A stretch of DNA of 64,000 bases from Brassica napus (GCF_020379485.1 NC_063450.1:29426137-29490136), one strand, 5' to 3'. Positions 47,164-59,964 are shown, numbered from the stretch's first letter. The notes: a model not told the origin generated them from the letters alone. A program made the numbers and translations.

Positions 47164-47171
47164 TATTTATA
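47164..47171 (-). promoter_or_regulatory. TATA box of the UGT72E gene
   Basis: The minus strand reads GGCTATAAATAAAC about 81-88 bp upstream of the ATG, a canonical TATA box with a CAAT-like ATTGGC just upstream. Confidence 0.65.
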
Positions 47172-47563
47172 GCCAATTCTAATACTACTTTTAAATAAAA
47201 ACATTGATAATCTAGTTTTAGTTAAATAACTTTGATTGATGACCAAAATTTTTAACTTAATATATATATTTTATTTTCTTGCGTCTTTAATATTGTAAAT
47301 TAGTTATTGTTATACATAGTATAGTTTGAATTACTAGTGAACCACTTCATTATTATTGAAGTTTCTACCGCAGGTTAGGTTAGTGTGTGAGGTGTATATT
47401 TTTGTTTTTATCAAACTACCATCTTAATTCATAAAGGGTGCAATGATCTACGAATACATTGAATGACAGTAGTAGTACTAAACTATTAATCTATATATTA
47501 CTTGTCTTCCATAAAAAAGTTGGGAAAATTTGTTTCTCAAAGATAACTATATATTATAAAAAC

Positions 47564-48317
47564 TTATTCTTGGGTTCACACCTTAGGGTGAACTTCTAGG
47601 TTCGCAAATCAGTAGGATTGTGTTATTTCATATTCGATATTTTTTATAAAATGAAACAAACTATTATCAAGTTATATAATATTTTTAAAATAAAAGGTAA
47701 AAAATAAATAAAAATTAGTACTACTTACAATTTTTTTTTTTAATGTCGTCAGCAAAACAGTAAATCTTAAACCTAAATCCTAATCCCTAAACCCTAAATT
47801 CTAAACTCTTGGGTAAATCATAAGCCCCAAACCCTTGGATAAATCCTAAACTCTAAATCAAAAACACTAAACACTAAAACACTCGAGAGTTTAGGATTTA
47901 GGATTTAAGGTTTACGATTTAGGGTTTAGGGTTTAGTGTTTTCCTGTTTAGTATTTTTAATTTAGAGTTTATGATTTATCCAAGGGTTTAGGATTTAGGG
48001 TTTAGGGTTTAGTGTTTTAGTGTTAAGTGTTTTTGATTTAAACTTAGGATTTATCTAAGGGTTTAGAGTTTATCCAAGGGTTTAGGATTTAGGGTTTAGT
48101 GTTTAGTTGACGACGTTAAAAATATTTTTTTTTTTTTAAATCTTTTGGCAATTACTATTATTTTTTATTTATTTTTTGTTTTTTTTTTAATTTTAATAAC
48201 ATAATATAACTTGACAATATTTTGTTTCATTTTTTAAAAGATATCAAATATGAAATAATTAAATCATATTGGATGATGAATCTAGAGGTTCACCCTAGAG
48301 GGTGAACCCAAGAATAA
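47564..48317. mobile_element. Foldback element with internal telomere-like repeats
   Basis: Perfect 16-bp inverted ends, TTATTCTTGGGTTCAC (47564-47579) and GTGAACCCAAGAATAA (48302-48317), continue imperfectly inward. The centre is itself inverted: CCTAAACCCTAAA-type repeats (47760-47880) face TTTAGGGTTTAGGG repeats (47885-48110) around CTCGAG near 47881. No coding capacity exists and no clear target duplication was seen. Confidence 0.75.
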
Positions 48318-49517
48318 CTCTATTATAAATGCATTTTTTGAGAATCAAACTTCATATATACTCCATTGTAATATATAAAAATACTAATGAATTATATTAT
48401 TTACTCTTTTCCGAAACATTATATAACGATAAGATTATGAAAAGGGTAATAACCAAATACTGAATTAACCTAGGCGAAAATTTACATACGATTATTGTTT
48501 TGTTATATTGTTATTATTATATTTTAAAATATTGGTGAATGAAACTAAATCCAACTGCATTTTTGTAAAAAAAAAATTGTTTAGAAAAAAAAACTATAAG
48601 ACAGTCAAATAATTTTTACTATTTCATACATCGACTATAAAATACCAAAAGATTTTTATTACCATATACTACTTCTTGTATTTTTGTGACTCGACTAATA
48701 TCTATTATATATTAATTTAAAAACATTACAACTTTTTTTTTTGAAGCCACGTGTCATCACTAAAATGATTCTTAGAATCATTAGAGAAATTTGTTGGTCC
48801 ATCTAAATATATAATAAACTTTTTATTAAACTAACCATAAATTTATTATTAATTTTCTTTATATTTCCTTAAATAAAAGTTACGAAATTATCTAATACGG
48901 CTAAAGTATATATGCCCATTAATGATTTTGAATAATAAAAAATTGATAAAAATTAGTGTATCTTCTATCGTATTAATTTAATTTTAAACGATTAAAATAA
49001 ATTAAAAAACCACATTAACCATATAATAAAAATTTAGATTTTTCTATATATCTTATATTTTGAATTTTAAAAACGACTATAAATCACTAAAACTGGATAA
49101 AATTCATAAATCTGTTACTTTATGAGAAATTAATATGAACCCTTACAAATCTGTATTGTTTATCAAAACTGTAATATGAAACCATGTAACTTGATTTTCT
49201 TTATTTTCAAAAAAAAAAAATTGATTTTCTTTCTCTTCCAAAAATAGGCACTGTATATATTTGCACATGTTTAATATGACAAAAACTGAGATATATGATT
49301 ATGTATTTTTGCTTACTATAAAAATACAAATAGTTTATTGGTTCCTGGTAAGATCTAGCTACCACCACATTTGTCCTACATAATAGAGATTTTTTTTAAT
49401 ATATTATTATCATAATGTGTTTGAGCAAAACTATATGAGAGTTCTATAGTTCTATAGATCGAACTCACGTTGAAGATCTTGGTGGATCACATGGTTAATA
49501 TCATATTTTAATACAAA
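48318..49517. other. AT-rich intergenic region
   Basis: No gene is supported. The sequence is AT-rich and unstructured apart from simple runs. It is probably old repeat-derived DNA. Confidence 0.5.
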
Positions 49518-50112
49518 CTACATTTTGAAAGCGCGGGTTTTTTTTTTTTTTCAATCATCAAAATACTAAGTAAATGTCATATTTCATATATTTGTATTTT
49601 ATTTTATAAAACACTTAAACTTTTTATCTTTCTTTATCGTGTTTCATTTTAAATGACTATTTACGTTTAAAAAATTAAAATTTATTTTTTTAATGAATTA
49701 AGTTGGTATAACTCTGATAAATTAATTTTATTATGTGGTTAATATTTTTAATAAAAATAATTATATACTTTTAATAAAGATTTATACTTTTCAACAAAAA
49801 AATCAATTTTATTTTATGAATGCTTAAATTATATTAAGAAAAAAATAATAATTAAGAATTGTTGATAAAAAAAATATTTGAACTTGGACTGAATACCCTA
49901 AAGGAAAAAAAATGTGAGAATTGGAACTGATTTCTTAATCGGCCCAAATGGCCCAAGAGAGATCTGATGTGGACAGTGGGCTGGATCTGAAAAAAATCGT
50001 CCAATATAAATGTATTATTAATATTACTTGATTGCCCTTAATGAAACATGCAATGTTAGTAAAGAAATGACAGACTAAAAAAGACAATAGGATACTGCTT
50101 TAATAGTATAGA
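49518..50112 (-). mobile_element. Non-autonomous Helitron, distal copy of a tandem pair
   Basis: On the minus strand it begins TCTATACTATTAAAGCAG at 50112, the 5' terminus of ATREP-like Helitrons, and ends GTAG at 49518 followed by T. The 3' palindrome is degraded (only GCGC with flanking bases remains). It is about 80-90 percent similar to 50113-50725 by eye. There is no coding capacity. Confidence 0.7.
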
Positions 50113-50725
50113 CTAAATTTTGACCGCGCTTTCAAAGCGCAGGTTTATTATTTTATTTTTTTTCAATGGTCAAAATATTTAGTAAATGTTATATTTCATA
50201 TATTTGTGTTTTATTTTATAAAAGACTTAAACTTTTTATCTTTTTTGATCGTGTTTCATTTTAAATGACTATTTATGTTTAAAAAATTAAACTTTATTTT
50301 TTAATGAATTAAGTTAGTATAACTCTGATAAATTAATTTTATTATGTGGTTAATATTTTTAATAAAAATAATTATATACTTTTAATAAAGATTTATACTT
50401 TTCAATGAAAAAATCAATTTTTTTATGAATGCTTAAATTATATTAAGAAAAAAAATAATTAAGAATGGTTGAAAAAACATTATTTGAACTTGGATTCAAT
50501 GGCCCAAAGGAAAAAAAAAATGTGAGAATTGGATCACATTTCTTAATCGGTCCAAATGGCCCAAGAGGGATCTTATGTGGACAGTGAGCTGGATCCGAAA
50601 AAAATAGCCCAATATAAATGCGTTATTAATTTTACTTGATTGACTTTAATAAGACATGCAATGTTAGTAAAAAAAAGACATGCTAAGATAAAAAAGATAA
50701 TAGTATCCTGATTTAATAGTATAGA
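50113..50725 (-). mobile_element. Non-autonomous Helitron, proximal copy of a tandem pair
   Basis: On the minus strand it begins TCTATACTATTAAATCAGG at 50725, preceded by A, and ends TTTAG at 50113. A 15-bp palindrome GCGCTTTGAAAGCGC lies 13 bases from that end (50126-50140), as expected for a Helitron 3' hairpin. Its last base abuts the first TC of the next copy with no spacer. Confidence 0.75.
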
Positions 50726-50922
50726 TAGTAATTAATATTGACCTGCAGTAGCATCCATACATATTTCTGCCAGTTACGAAGAAACTTGCATATACGTTAA
50801 TTCCATCGAGTAGCGAAGAAGATAAAACATTAGGCCATATATGTGTATTTGGTTCTATGCTGAAAGTACCTAAACACCATTGTACCTGGCTACACTACCA
50901 TTTCCCTGTGTTACAAAGCTAA

Positions 50923-51723
50923 GGCCAACTCCAATAGAACACCGAAACATCAAATTTGGTGTAAATTCATCTCCAATGAGACACTAAAACTTACACTATT
51001 CCACCAAATTTGGTGTAATACTATTCATCACACCAAATATTTAATATACACATTTTATTATATTTCATTTAATAATGTAGCTCAATTATTATTATTAATT
51101 AGTTCAAATTTGTAACTAAACATAAATATATTGTATTATTTATATTTTTAATTATTTTTACATAGTTAAATATTTTATTTTATTTTCAAATAAGAAATCA
51201 CTAAATGGTAATATTTTATATTATTAAAAATAAAATATCATAGAACTTTACATTTTATTTTTAATACTATAAATTTTTAACTAGTATTTTATAAAACATA
51301 AAAATTAATAACATAGGCTGGATAAGATTAAACTGCATATTAAATTTGAAATAAACACTCAAAACATAAAATAAATATATTATTTTGTTATGTGCTTTTC
51401 ATAATTAATAGTTTGTAATTTTTAATATTTTTATTCAATAAATAAATAAAGTATAATATTGTTAAACAAAAAATATAAATAAAAATAAATTATATAAACG
51501 TAAAAAATTACAAAATTTTAACAAAAATAATATCTAAGTGTGATAAATAATTATTTATCAATTATAAATAATAAAAATAATAAATTATTAAAACTGGAAA
51601 GTATCAAACAATATATAATATTATTTTTGGTGTAATATTTGGTGTTATGGTTGGAGATGACAAAAAAAAATAAAATTTGGTGTAATTTCAACACTAAATT
51701 TGGTGTCATGGTTGGAAATGCCC
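50923..51723. mobile_element. Non-autonomous TIR element
   Basis: The left end reads GGCCAACTCCAATAGAACACC and the right end, complemented, GGGCATTTCCAACCATGACACC. Sub-terminal AAATTTGGTGTAA motifs recur in opposite orientation at both ends. The flanks are TAA and TTA(A), suggesting a Harbinger-type element. The core is AT-rich and non-coding. Confidence 0.6.
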
Positions 51724-52425
51724 TTAAGTACCTAACCTTCTTACTTCATTATTTATATTTGTATTATCATGTATTTGATTACTGGTAGCAAATTTGTCAC
51801 ATTATCTAGTTCGTCCGATCTCCTGCTTTGGTCATTGATCAAGCAAACATATTGTAATATATTAGAATAAAATGTTGGCAGTTTAAGCAGTGCTTGTAAG
51901 CCATATGCTGCTTGATCAATGACCTAATCAATCAAATTAATTGCGCAGGTGGGTTGGTGCTCACACAGTTTAACTATGAGTTTTCTTTCTAAAACAATTT
52001 TCTATGTTAGCTTATAACTTATAGCCTATATATATATACTCTTTTAACGATGATAAATTTAAATTTTCTTTCAATAAATTTAAAATTTCATATAAAAAAG
52101 TCAATTATCCTCCATATATAAATCCTCATACTGCTATTTTAGTTCAAGATCACTCCCTCAAGATGCCCAAATGATCCGGTGGCCGGTGGACTGTGGATGC
52201 CATAAAATGTGTTATTCAAAGCACATTGTATATTGGTGGTTAGAGAAAATCACCAACTAATCCAAAATTATAATTGGACCACTTGTTGAAAATTTCCACT
52301 TATATGATATAATTCTATGACCAATATCTTGATTTCTTTCTCCTGCTATCTCCGTCACTACGTAATATATTCCCCCGTGACCTCACATAACAAGTTTTAA
52401 ATTATCAAATTGCTAAGTCAAGACA
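51724..52425. other. Intergenic region, nothing recognised
   Basis: Moderately AT-rich DNA contains a short inverted pair around 51830-51920 (GGTCATTGATCAAGCA and its partner TGCTTGATCAATGACC). No gene or element is supported. Confidence 0.5.
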
Positions 52426-53555
52426 CTAAAACAAAGTTGAATGACTCCATGCAAGATGGTTAAAAAGTAAACTCTAAAGAAGGATATCATCAAATTAATC
52501 GTAAATTTAATTTGGAGGTGAAACTTAGTGCTTATTTGTATATAGTGTGTAACTTCTAACCAAAATATATATTTAAAACAAAGTTGAATGATTCCATGCA
52601 AGATGGTTAAAAGTAAACTGTAAGGAAGGATATCATCATATTAATAATAAATTAAATCGGAGGTGAAACTAGGGGTGGACGTTCGGGTATCCGTTTGGGT
52701 TCGGGTCAGGTATTTCGGATTTTTGGATATTTTGGTATAGAGGTGTAGAACCCGTTTGGGTATTTCTATACTTCGGGTCGGGTTCGGATATTTTTAGTTC
52801 AGGTTCGGTTATTTCGAATCGGTTTCGGATATTTAGATTTTGAAAAAACAAAATTAAATTTTCATTTCTCAAATTTCTTGTATTTAAAAATATAACTTTC
52901 ACTTAACTATTTTTTATTTTTAATAGATTGAATGGTTAATAGATTTAGACATAACATTTTGAAACTAAAAAGAAATTAATTTGGTTATTGTTTTTAAATT
53001 TTGGATGTAACTTTTTGTTAATTTTTGAAATAAAAAATTTGACATGCATTTTAAATGAGTAGCAATTCGTTTTCTCCGTAATTGTATGTATATCATATGA
53101 GCTTAAAATATGTGTAGTATCAATATAAATATTTTATATAAAATAAGAGATGTAAACTAGAAATATAAGGTTAATTATACATATGTTTGATTATTTTCGG
53201 ATATCCATTCGGGTTCGGATATCCAATCTCTCCTATTTCAATACCCGTTCGGATATTCTACTACTTCGGTTCGGATTTCGGTTCGGGTTTTTCGGATCGG
53301 GTTCGGGTGCCACTTCAGATATCGGGTAAAGTGTCCACCCCTAGGTGAAACTTAGTGCTATTTTGTATACAATGTGTAACTTCTAACCAAATTATATATT
53401 TAAAACAAAGTTGAATGATTCCATGCAAGATGGTTAAAAGTAAACTCTAAGGAAGGATATCATCAAATTAATCATAAATTAAATCGGAGGTGAAACTTAG
53501 TGCTTATTTATAGACAATGTGTAACTTCTAACCAACTATATATTTTACTTTCTTC
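52426..53555. repeat. Three ~150-bp tandem repeats, middle copy split by a MITE
   Basis: The unit begins AAACAAAGTTGAATGA and includes CCATGCAAGATGGTTAAAA, GAAGGATATCATCA, GGAGGTGAAACTTAGTGC and TGTGTAACTTCTAACCAAA. Copies lie at about 52429-52573, 52574-52670 continuing at 53353-53400, and 53403-53553. The gap in the middle copy is exactly the element at 52671-53342. Confidence 0.85.
52671..53342. mobile_element. Mutator-type MITE with 10-bp target duplication
   Basis: Perfect 10-bp inverted ends AGGGGTGGAC and GTCCACCCCT enclose 672 bp. The 10-bp sequence AGGTGAAACT lies on both sides (52661-52670, 53343-53352), the length range typical of Mutator-like elements. Sub-terminal GTTCGGGTATCCG/CGGATATCC motifs are repeated at both ends around an AT-rich core. 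There is no transposase. Confidence 0.85.
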
Positions 53556-54006
53556 TCACGATATCTCTAATGAAACAAAATATATAATTTGTTAAGTGGT
53601 AAGTCAAGGCGATCTCGTGCTTACGTAAAAAGTGCACCTAAATCATATCAGTGATTTGTTATATAGAGTGGTCGGACTTCGGCTCTGATAAGATATGGTC
53701 TTCTTAATTAGTTTCTCTATTAAATTATACTTGTAGTCTTTTTGACATGATTGAATAATTGATCTTAGTAGTTGAATATTTGGCGCGACCGTCGTAGCAA
53801 ATATTACGCAAATTAAATAAATTGCAAGGAGGCGGTCCAATTGATCTATTATATATGTCACAATGTTACACGCCCCAATCAATTTATCACCTGCCAAAAT
53901 GATAGGTTACTGTTTTCTTTCTTTGAAGTTTGATATAGAAAATAATGTAAATTGGAGTTCGGATCATATGCTAAACTATTGTTTAATTGGAAAACCCCGT
54001 ATATAC
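53556..54006. other. Intergenic region
   Basis: No gene is supported; the open frame at 53643-53897 lacks any family resemblance. Confidence 0.5.
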
Positions 54007-54009
54007 TTA

Positions 54010-54720
54010 GAGCATGTGCAATGGTGAGACCAACACATGAATCCTTAGCAACTTTTTAATAATGTTTTTTAGATTTGAATAGTTAAGGATTCGAATCAAA
54101 ACTGATCGTCCAATGGTGCTCCCGAAGATAGAATCCTTAGAAAAATTATTAATTAACAGAAAACAAAGAGAGGTTCCGGGATTTACAATTAACAAACCCA
54201 GGACAAGTACAATCAATTTCTACCGATTCCATTACAAATTTATGGAGAATAACCATGGGCCAATCAAATTGATAGAGTACGGATAGATACTTTATGAATC
54301 TACACTCCAGAGTTTTCGAACAACAGTCGGATCAGATGGTTAATTAATCAAATATTAAGCTAATCGTTAATCGGAAAGTACTGCAAATACCTTCAAAGAT
54401 GACGAACGAAACGATTGTCTCTTCTGTGTTTGAGGGCGGATGGATGATGAACACTTGCGCCTACCGAAAGAACGGAGAAAGCAATAAAGCAAGAGACGTG
54501 GTGGGAGATGAAGAGGAAGATTATAAAGGAGCCATGGTGGGAGATGATGGAGCGAGGAGAGATCGAGACAGAGAGAGACACTTGTGTTAAGGATTGAGTC
54601 CTTCCAATCCCTCTCGAAGGATTGATCCCTAGCTAATTAAACCAAAATAATAATATTATATTGAAATAATGCTAAGGATTAACGGTAAGGATTCATCTAA
54701 AATCACCGTTGCAGCTGCTC
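54010..54720. mobile_element. PIF/Harbinger-type non-autonomous element
   Basis: Ends are GAGCATGTGCAATGGTGAG and, complemented from the right, GAGCAGCTGCAACGGTGAT, flanked by TTA on both sides (54007-54009, 54721-54723). Repeats of AAGGATT(C/G) occur near both ends. The open frame at 54399-54590 is internal and has no transposase motif. Confidence 0.8.
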
Positions 54721-54878
54721 TTATGTGTTTACTCATAAGTTACAAGTGCTAAACTTATTACTGACCAACAAAATCTTTAATCTGATGATAAGTAAAGAGT
54801 CTTAACACTCTGAACCATGCTGAAGCCCATCCTACTTTTAGAGAACGGGTCGTCGTGACCCAATTACAATATCATCTA

Positions 54879-54922
54879 GGCCCATTAGTTTCACGCCATT
54901 TAAATGTTTGAGTTTTGGCCCA
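54879..54922 (+). promoter_or_regulatory. Site II (GGCCCA) motifs upstream of DGL1
   Basis: GGCCCATT (54879-54886) and GGCCCA (54917-54922) lie 157-200 bp upstream of the DGL1 ATG. GGCCCA/TGGGCC elements are typical of growth-related housekeeping promoters in Arabidopsis. No clear TATA box was found, which fits this promoter class. Confidence 0.45.
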
Positions 54923-55078
54923 GTTAATGAGTAAGAAGACGACATCGTTTCTGAGTACGTAATTGTCAACGCCTGGTGTTGTTAGCTACGATACGAATCG
55001 TCGTCGGGTCTGCTTCTTCTTCACTATCTAGACTGGGCGATTCATTCTATACCCGTGAAAAAACCCTAGGTCGCAAAT

Positions 55079-57698
55079 ATGATGAACCTCTCGAGATCCG
55101 TCGCGTTGATCTCATTATTCCTTCTTCCATTGCTTAGCTTCTCTTTCTCCGTCGATAATCCGACGGATCGGCGGGTTCTGGTTCTGCTCGACGATCTATC
55201 ACTTAAATCCTCTCATTCCATCTTCTTCAGCACTCTCAAATCGCGTGGATTCGATCTCGATTTCAAGCTAGCTGAAGATTCGAAGCTCGCGCTTCAACGG
55301 TACGGCCAGTACTTGTACGACGGGCTCATCATCTTCGCCCCGTCGACAGAGCGTAAGATCTGAGCTACCTGGTCGCTAGTTTTGTATATATATATCTGGG
55401 ATGCGATCTGGACATTTTGCTCTTGTGTAATAGGGTTTGGAGGATCGTTGGATTCGAAATCCATTGCTGATTTCGTTGATTCAGGTCGTGACTTGATCTT
55501 ATCGGCGGATACTTCTGCGTCTGATCTGATTCGCGGGATTGCCTTAGAATGTGGGGTTGATTTCGACGAGGTTCGTCTCTCATTATCTTCTTCATTGGAA
55601 CGAAATGCGAGATATGATTTTTTTTTTTGATTTTATTAGCTATTTTTGTCTTCCGTAGGATTCTTCGGCTATGGTTATTGATCATTCCAGCTTCTCTGTC
55701 TCTGATGTTGACGGAGACCACACCTTGATTGCTGCAGACGATTTAGTTAAATCCCATGCCATTCTAGGAAAAACCAAGATTGAGGTAACTTTCTCTGCTT
55801 TGTAAGCTTAGTTATGTGACTTATACTCATCATAAGTGGCTTGTGTGCTTTTGGTTTTAAGATAATGTGTGTAATATATGGGATGTTAAGGGATTATGAG
55901 TAGAGATACTTATGTGTTTTGTTTTTTGGATAACAGGCTCCTGTGCTCTTCAGAGGGGTTGCACATTCATTGAACCCTACCAACAATCTGGTGAGTCCAA
56001 GAAATAGTTTTCGATAAGTGTGTTATATTGATGTGTCTTCCTATGAATTACTATGCCTTGATGTGATTGTGAGCATTAACTTTTGCATTAACTCCATTGC
56101 TAGGTTTTGAAAGTTCTTTCAGCTTCTCCCTCAGCTTATTCTGCTAACCCGAGCTCGAAGTTGTCGAGTCCCCCCCAGCTCACTGGTTCTGCTATTTCGC
56201 TAGTGTCCGTCATGCAGGTTTGTCTCTCTTCTGTAACCAGATACCGTATATGCACCCTTGGATAATTTGATGTTTCTAAACGATCATGTTCTTAGCTGTA
56301 CTCAACTCTACACTTGTGAAGATTATTTTCATCCAGTGCGTTGAGCTCACAGATTTTGATGTGGATTTTAAAACTGCAGGCCAGGAACAATGCTAGGGTT
56401 GTGATCTCAGGCTCGTTGCAGTTGTTTAGCGACAAGTGAGTAGTTTTTTTAATTGTATCTCTCACGCAATTCATGCATATGGATGTTTCTGATTCAGAGA
56501 TTTTGTATGCATGAGGCAGGTTATTCAGATCTGGTGTCCAGAAAGCTGGGAGTCCAAACAAGTAAGTACATGATCTGTAGCTATGAAGATTTAAGGATCT
56601 TTACTTTGTCAAAGGATAGATGTTATGCTTCGTTTTGAAAGAAAATTAACTGATCGTATGTAAAACTGTGCCAGATATGAAAAATCTGGCAACGAACAGT
56701 TTGCGACTGAACTAAGCAAATGGGTCTTCCACGAAAGAGGTCATCTTAAGGTATACGCAGATGCTTTATCATTTGTTTTTGCTCTTTCCTCTAAACCTTG
56801 GTAGCTAGAGATCTTTTTACCTTCATGGGTACGTTCCTCACCTAGCTTATGTGTCCAGGCTGGTAGTCTTGTACACCACAGGGTTGGAGAGACAGATGAG
56901 CCAGCAATATATAGGATAAAGGATGACCTGGTATGGTTTCTTCTACATCTTCTGACCCACCCAAAGTGACAATTGCCTTTAAGTTTAGTGTGTATCTGCG
57001 GGAAGCTTTTAATGTGGCTATTTTTTTATGGCAGGAATTTTCTGTGGAGATACTCGAGTGGTCAGGGAAGAGCTGGGAACCGTATGTAGCTGATGATGTG
57101 CAGGTTCAGTTTTACATGATGAGCCCATATGTTCTGAAAACCTTGTCAACAGACAAGAAGGTGACTTATTTCTCACATCCAAAACAGAGTCTTCTCTTAT
57201 TTTTTTTTGGGTTTGTTAGGACTTTAAGTTTCTTCCTCCATGTTTAGAAGTTGCAACTCAGCTTTGCTTGGTGTTGCGTACTTTGCAGGGTCTATTTCAT
57301 ACATCATTCAAGGTTCCTGATGTGTATGGTGTATTCCAGTTTAAGGTTGAATATGAAAAGCTAGGCTACACTACATTATCTCTTTCAAAGCAGGTGAGTA
57401 ACTATATCTTTATTAAAAAAAATTTACTGACTTTATAGACAAAAGACATGCGTGACTTAAAAATAATAATGAGGATATATGTAGATACCTGTGAGGCCTT
57501 ACAGACACAATGAGTATGAGAGATTTATCCCAACTGCGTATCCTTATTATGGAGCCTGCTTTACCACTGTAAACCCCCTCCCTATACTTTCACTCTTCTC
57601 TTTTTCACACAGACAACTGATAAAGGAGATCTTTTGTGCTTTCAATGCAGATGGCTGGTTTCTTTGTCTTCAGCTTCGTTTACCTCTACCATAAGTAG
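55079..57698 (+). CDS. DGL1: Oligosaccharyltransferase 48-kDa subunit DGL1/OST48 (At5g66680-like)
   Basis: Thirteen exons with GT-AG introns join without any frame conflict: 55079-55352, 55434-55570, 55659-55784, 55937-55990, 56104-56217, 56380-56435, 56520-56561, 56675-56750, 56859-56930, 57035-57160, 57289-57393, 57485-57568 and 57651-57698. The product has 437 residues, the size of Arabidopsis DGL1. It has a signal peptide (about 1-23), a lumenal domain starting [17 protein letters not shown], and a C-terminal membrane segment ending FVYLYHK with a short cytosolic tail. It is a non-catalytic subunit of the ER oligosaccharyltransferase complex (yeast Wbp1 homologue) needed for N-glycosylation. 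All exons are intact. Confidence 0.96.
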
Positions 57699-59531
57699 AA
57701 AATCTCGTGAATGGTTCTCCAGTCGGATAGAGTAAAATAAAGGCCGACCTTCATTTCAATCTTGTTTTTTTTTTTTTTTTGCCAACAAGCAATAGTGAAC
57801 ACTTGCAACCTTTTTTGTTACCAAGATATTTTTAGATTGAACATTAGTGAACACTTGCAACAGTTTACACCCCTTTCTCTTCTCTCTTTTCCCCTTGGTC
57901 AAAATTATGTCCAAAACCAGGTTCATTTATAATCCATGATGGGACGGTGTCTGTGTGATAGGAAAAGTTTAGAGAGGAAATATATGGAGATTCCTGCGAG
58001 GCCTTAGACACAATGAATATGTGTGAATTGCATAAATTATTGTGAAAATGGACCGTGTTTTTTCCACCGTACAATCTTGGCTGGTTGATCTTTTTGGCTA
58101 AGTTAAGGGTAGTTGTGATCTCCTTTTTGTGTTGCCTTCGATTGTGGTTGATCTTTTCATCTTTGCTGGGTATCTGACTTGTAATATGTTGGTTTAGAAC
58201 TTTGTTCGGGGTATAAATGAAATGGTATGTTTAGAGTGAAAAAAAAAAGAAGAATACACTACAATCAACTAGTATTAGTTAGTAAGAGAGTGACGCATGA
58301 TTTTAAAGTATAAAACTGGTATGAGAGTCAGATACCCATAAAATAATATAGAGTTTCGACTTTAGAGTAATAAAAAAAAAGTGTGTGGAAAAGTCAAACT
58401 CGCTACTAAAGGGAAAATCAACAAAAGACAAAGTCAAAGACAGACAGAAGAAGCAACTCAGTTGTTCCTCTCCTCTCCTTCCCTCCAATCAATTAATCAC
58501 TCAATCGCTATCTTTCAGAGCAAGGAAACTTGTAAGTTGATATGTGTGAAGTTTGAATCTTAAGCTACTTTTTTGCCTCACTTTTTCTCCCAGGATTGAG
58601 GCTATCACATTGTGAGAATAGACCTTATAGATATAAACAGATGGTTTCTAAGAAGAGGTGGTTCTGTGGGTATGTCACACATATATGTTGTATCAGCTCT
58701 TGTATATCTATTAAGCAGATGGCTTCACAACATAAGTAAAACACAATTGCAAATAAGATTCAAAAGTCAGACATTTGATGACTACTGATACCCCTAGAGA
58801 TTTGCGGAAAGAATGTTGTATCCGCGCGGAAGGGAGACCATTTTGAAACTTAAGCTTGACGTGGTTTAGTCACTAAAGTTTTCTTTTTCTTATGAAGACA
58901 TAGAGAGTAGACAGGTGATGAGATTGCTCCTGAGAAATCAAGACATGAAACAAAGATAATGATTAGAAAAGTTCAAGAAAAACGTAACTACAAATGTGAT
59001 GGCCGGCCCCCCTACGGACAACTTTTTTTTTAATATTGACTTAAGGCGCAAGTTTGGGCGGGCTCCTTTGAGATGGTTTTTTTGTTTATAATATATCAGT
59101 AGACTTTTGGACTTTCCTTATTGATCTTATTCTCTGTCTCTGGGATTAATCCGGAGAAAGAAAGAAAAGACTGGTTAAACGGACGCATATGAAATCTTGG
59201 TGTAAGGAGATGGGCCAAGTAAATCTCGTAGATACAAACGCTGAGGTAAATTCACTCATAAAGATGATATCACAGTTACAAGAATCGTATTCATGTCTAC
59301 AATGGCCGGTACTGGTGGGAGCAAGAGAAAGACCGGACCGGGAATCTTGCCATTGAGGCTCTTGGTCCCCCCCACCTGACATAATTTGATATTGACAGAC
59401 TGACAGTGCAACAAACTGAATAACCAAGTCGAAACGCAATACATTTCTTATTAACAAACTTGTTCCACAGGAAAACATATAAAGAAAAAAAGACCCAATC
59501 CTAGTACGTGACTAACTGTTGAGCTTGGGGA
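57699..59531. other. DGL1 3' region and intergenic DNA with a leader-like sequence
   Basis: The first part is DGL1 3' UTR, containing a T run near 57766 and a degenerate direct repeat of the exon-12 segment GGCCTTA(C)AGACACAATGA at about 57999. At 58430-58535 a CT-rich stretch (TCCTCTCCTCTCCTTCCCTCC) ends in AAACTT|GTAAGTTG, resembling a plant 5' leader and splice donor, but no coding exon follows before the CACTA element. Frames at 58381-58563 and 59146-59478 have no family resemblance. Confidence 0.45.
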
Positions 59532-59964
59532 CACTACAAGAAAACATCAGTATTCTGACGGACATTCCGACGGAAAATGAAATCCTCGGAATATCCCGAG
59601 GAATTTCCGAGGATATTCCGAGGAAACACAAAATTTGGTTTCCTCGGAATATACCGACGGAATTCCGAGGAAATATCAATCCGTCGGAATATTCTTATGG
59701 AATACCGAGGAAAAATGTATTCTTCGGAAAAAACCGATGAATTCCGAGGATATATTATAGCCGTTAGAGAGCCGTTGGGGGATTTTAAAAATTCCGAGGA
59801 AATTTCGACAAACTAGCCGTTGGCGTCGGAATTCCGTCGGAATTTCCTCGGTATGTCGGCAGGATTTCAACTATAAATACAAGCACCCCTCTTCCTCTTC
59901 ATTCACTCCATATCTTCATCCTTCCTCTTACTCTCTTTACACACGAATTTGATTCATAAAAAAC

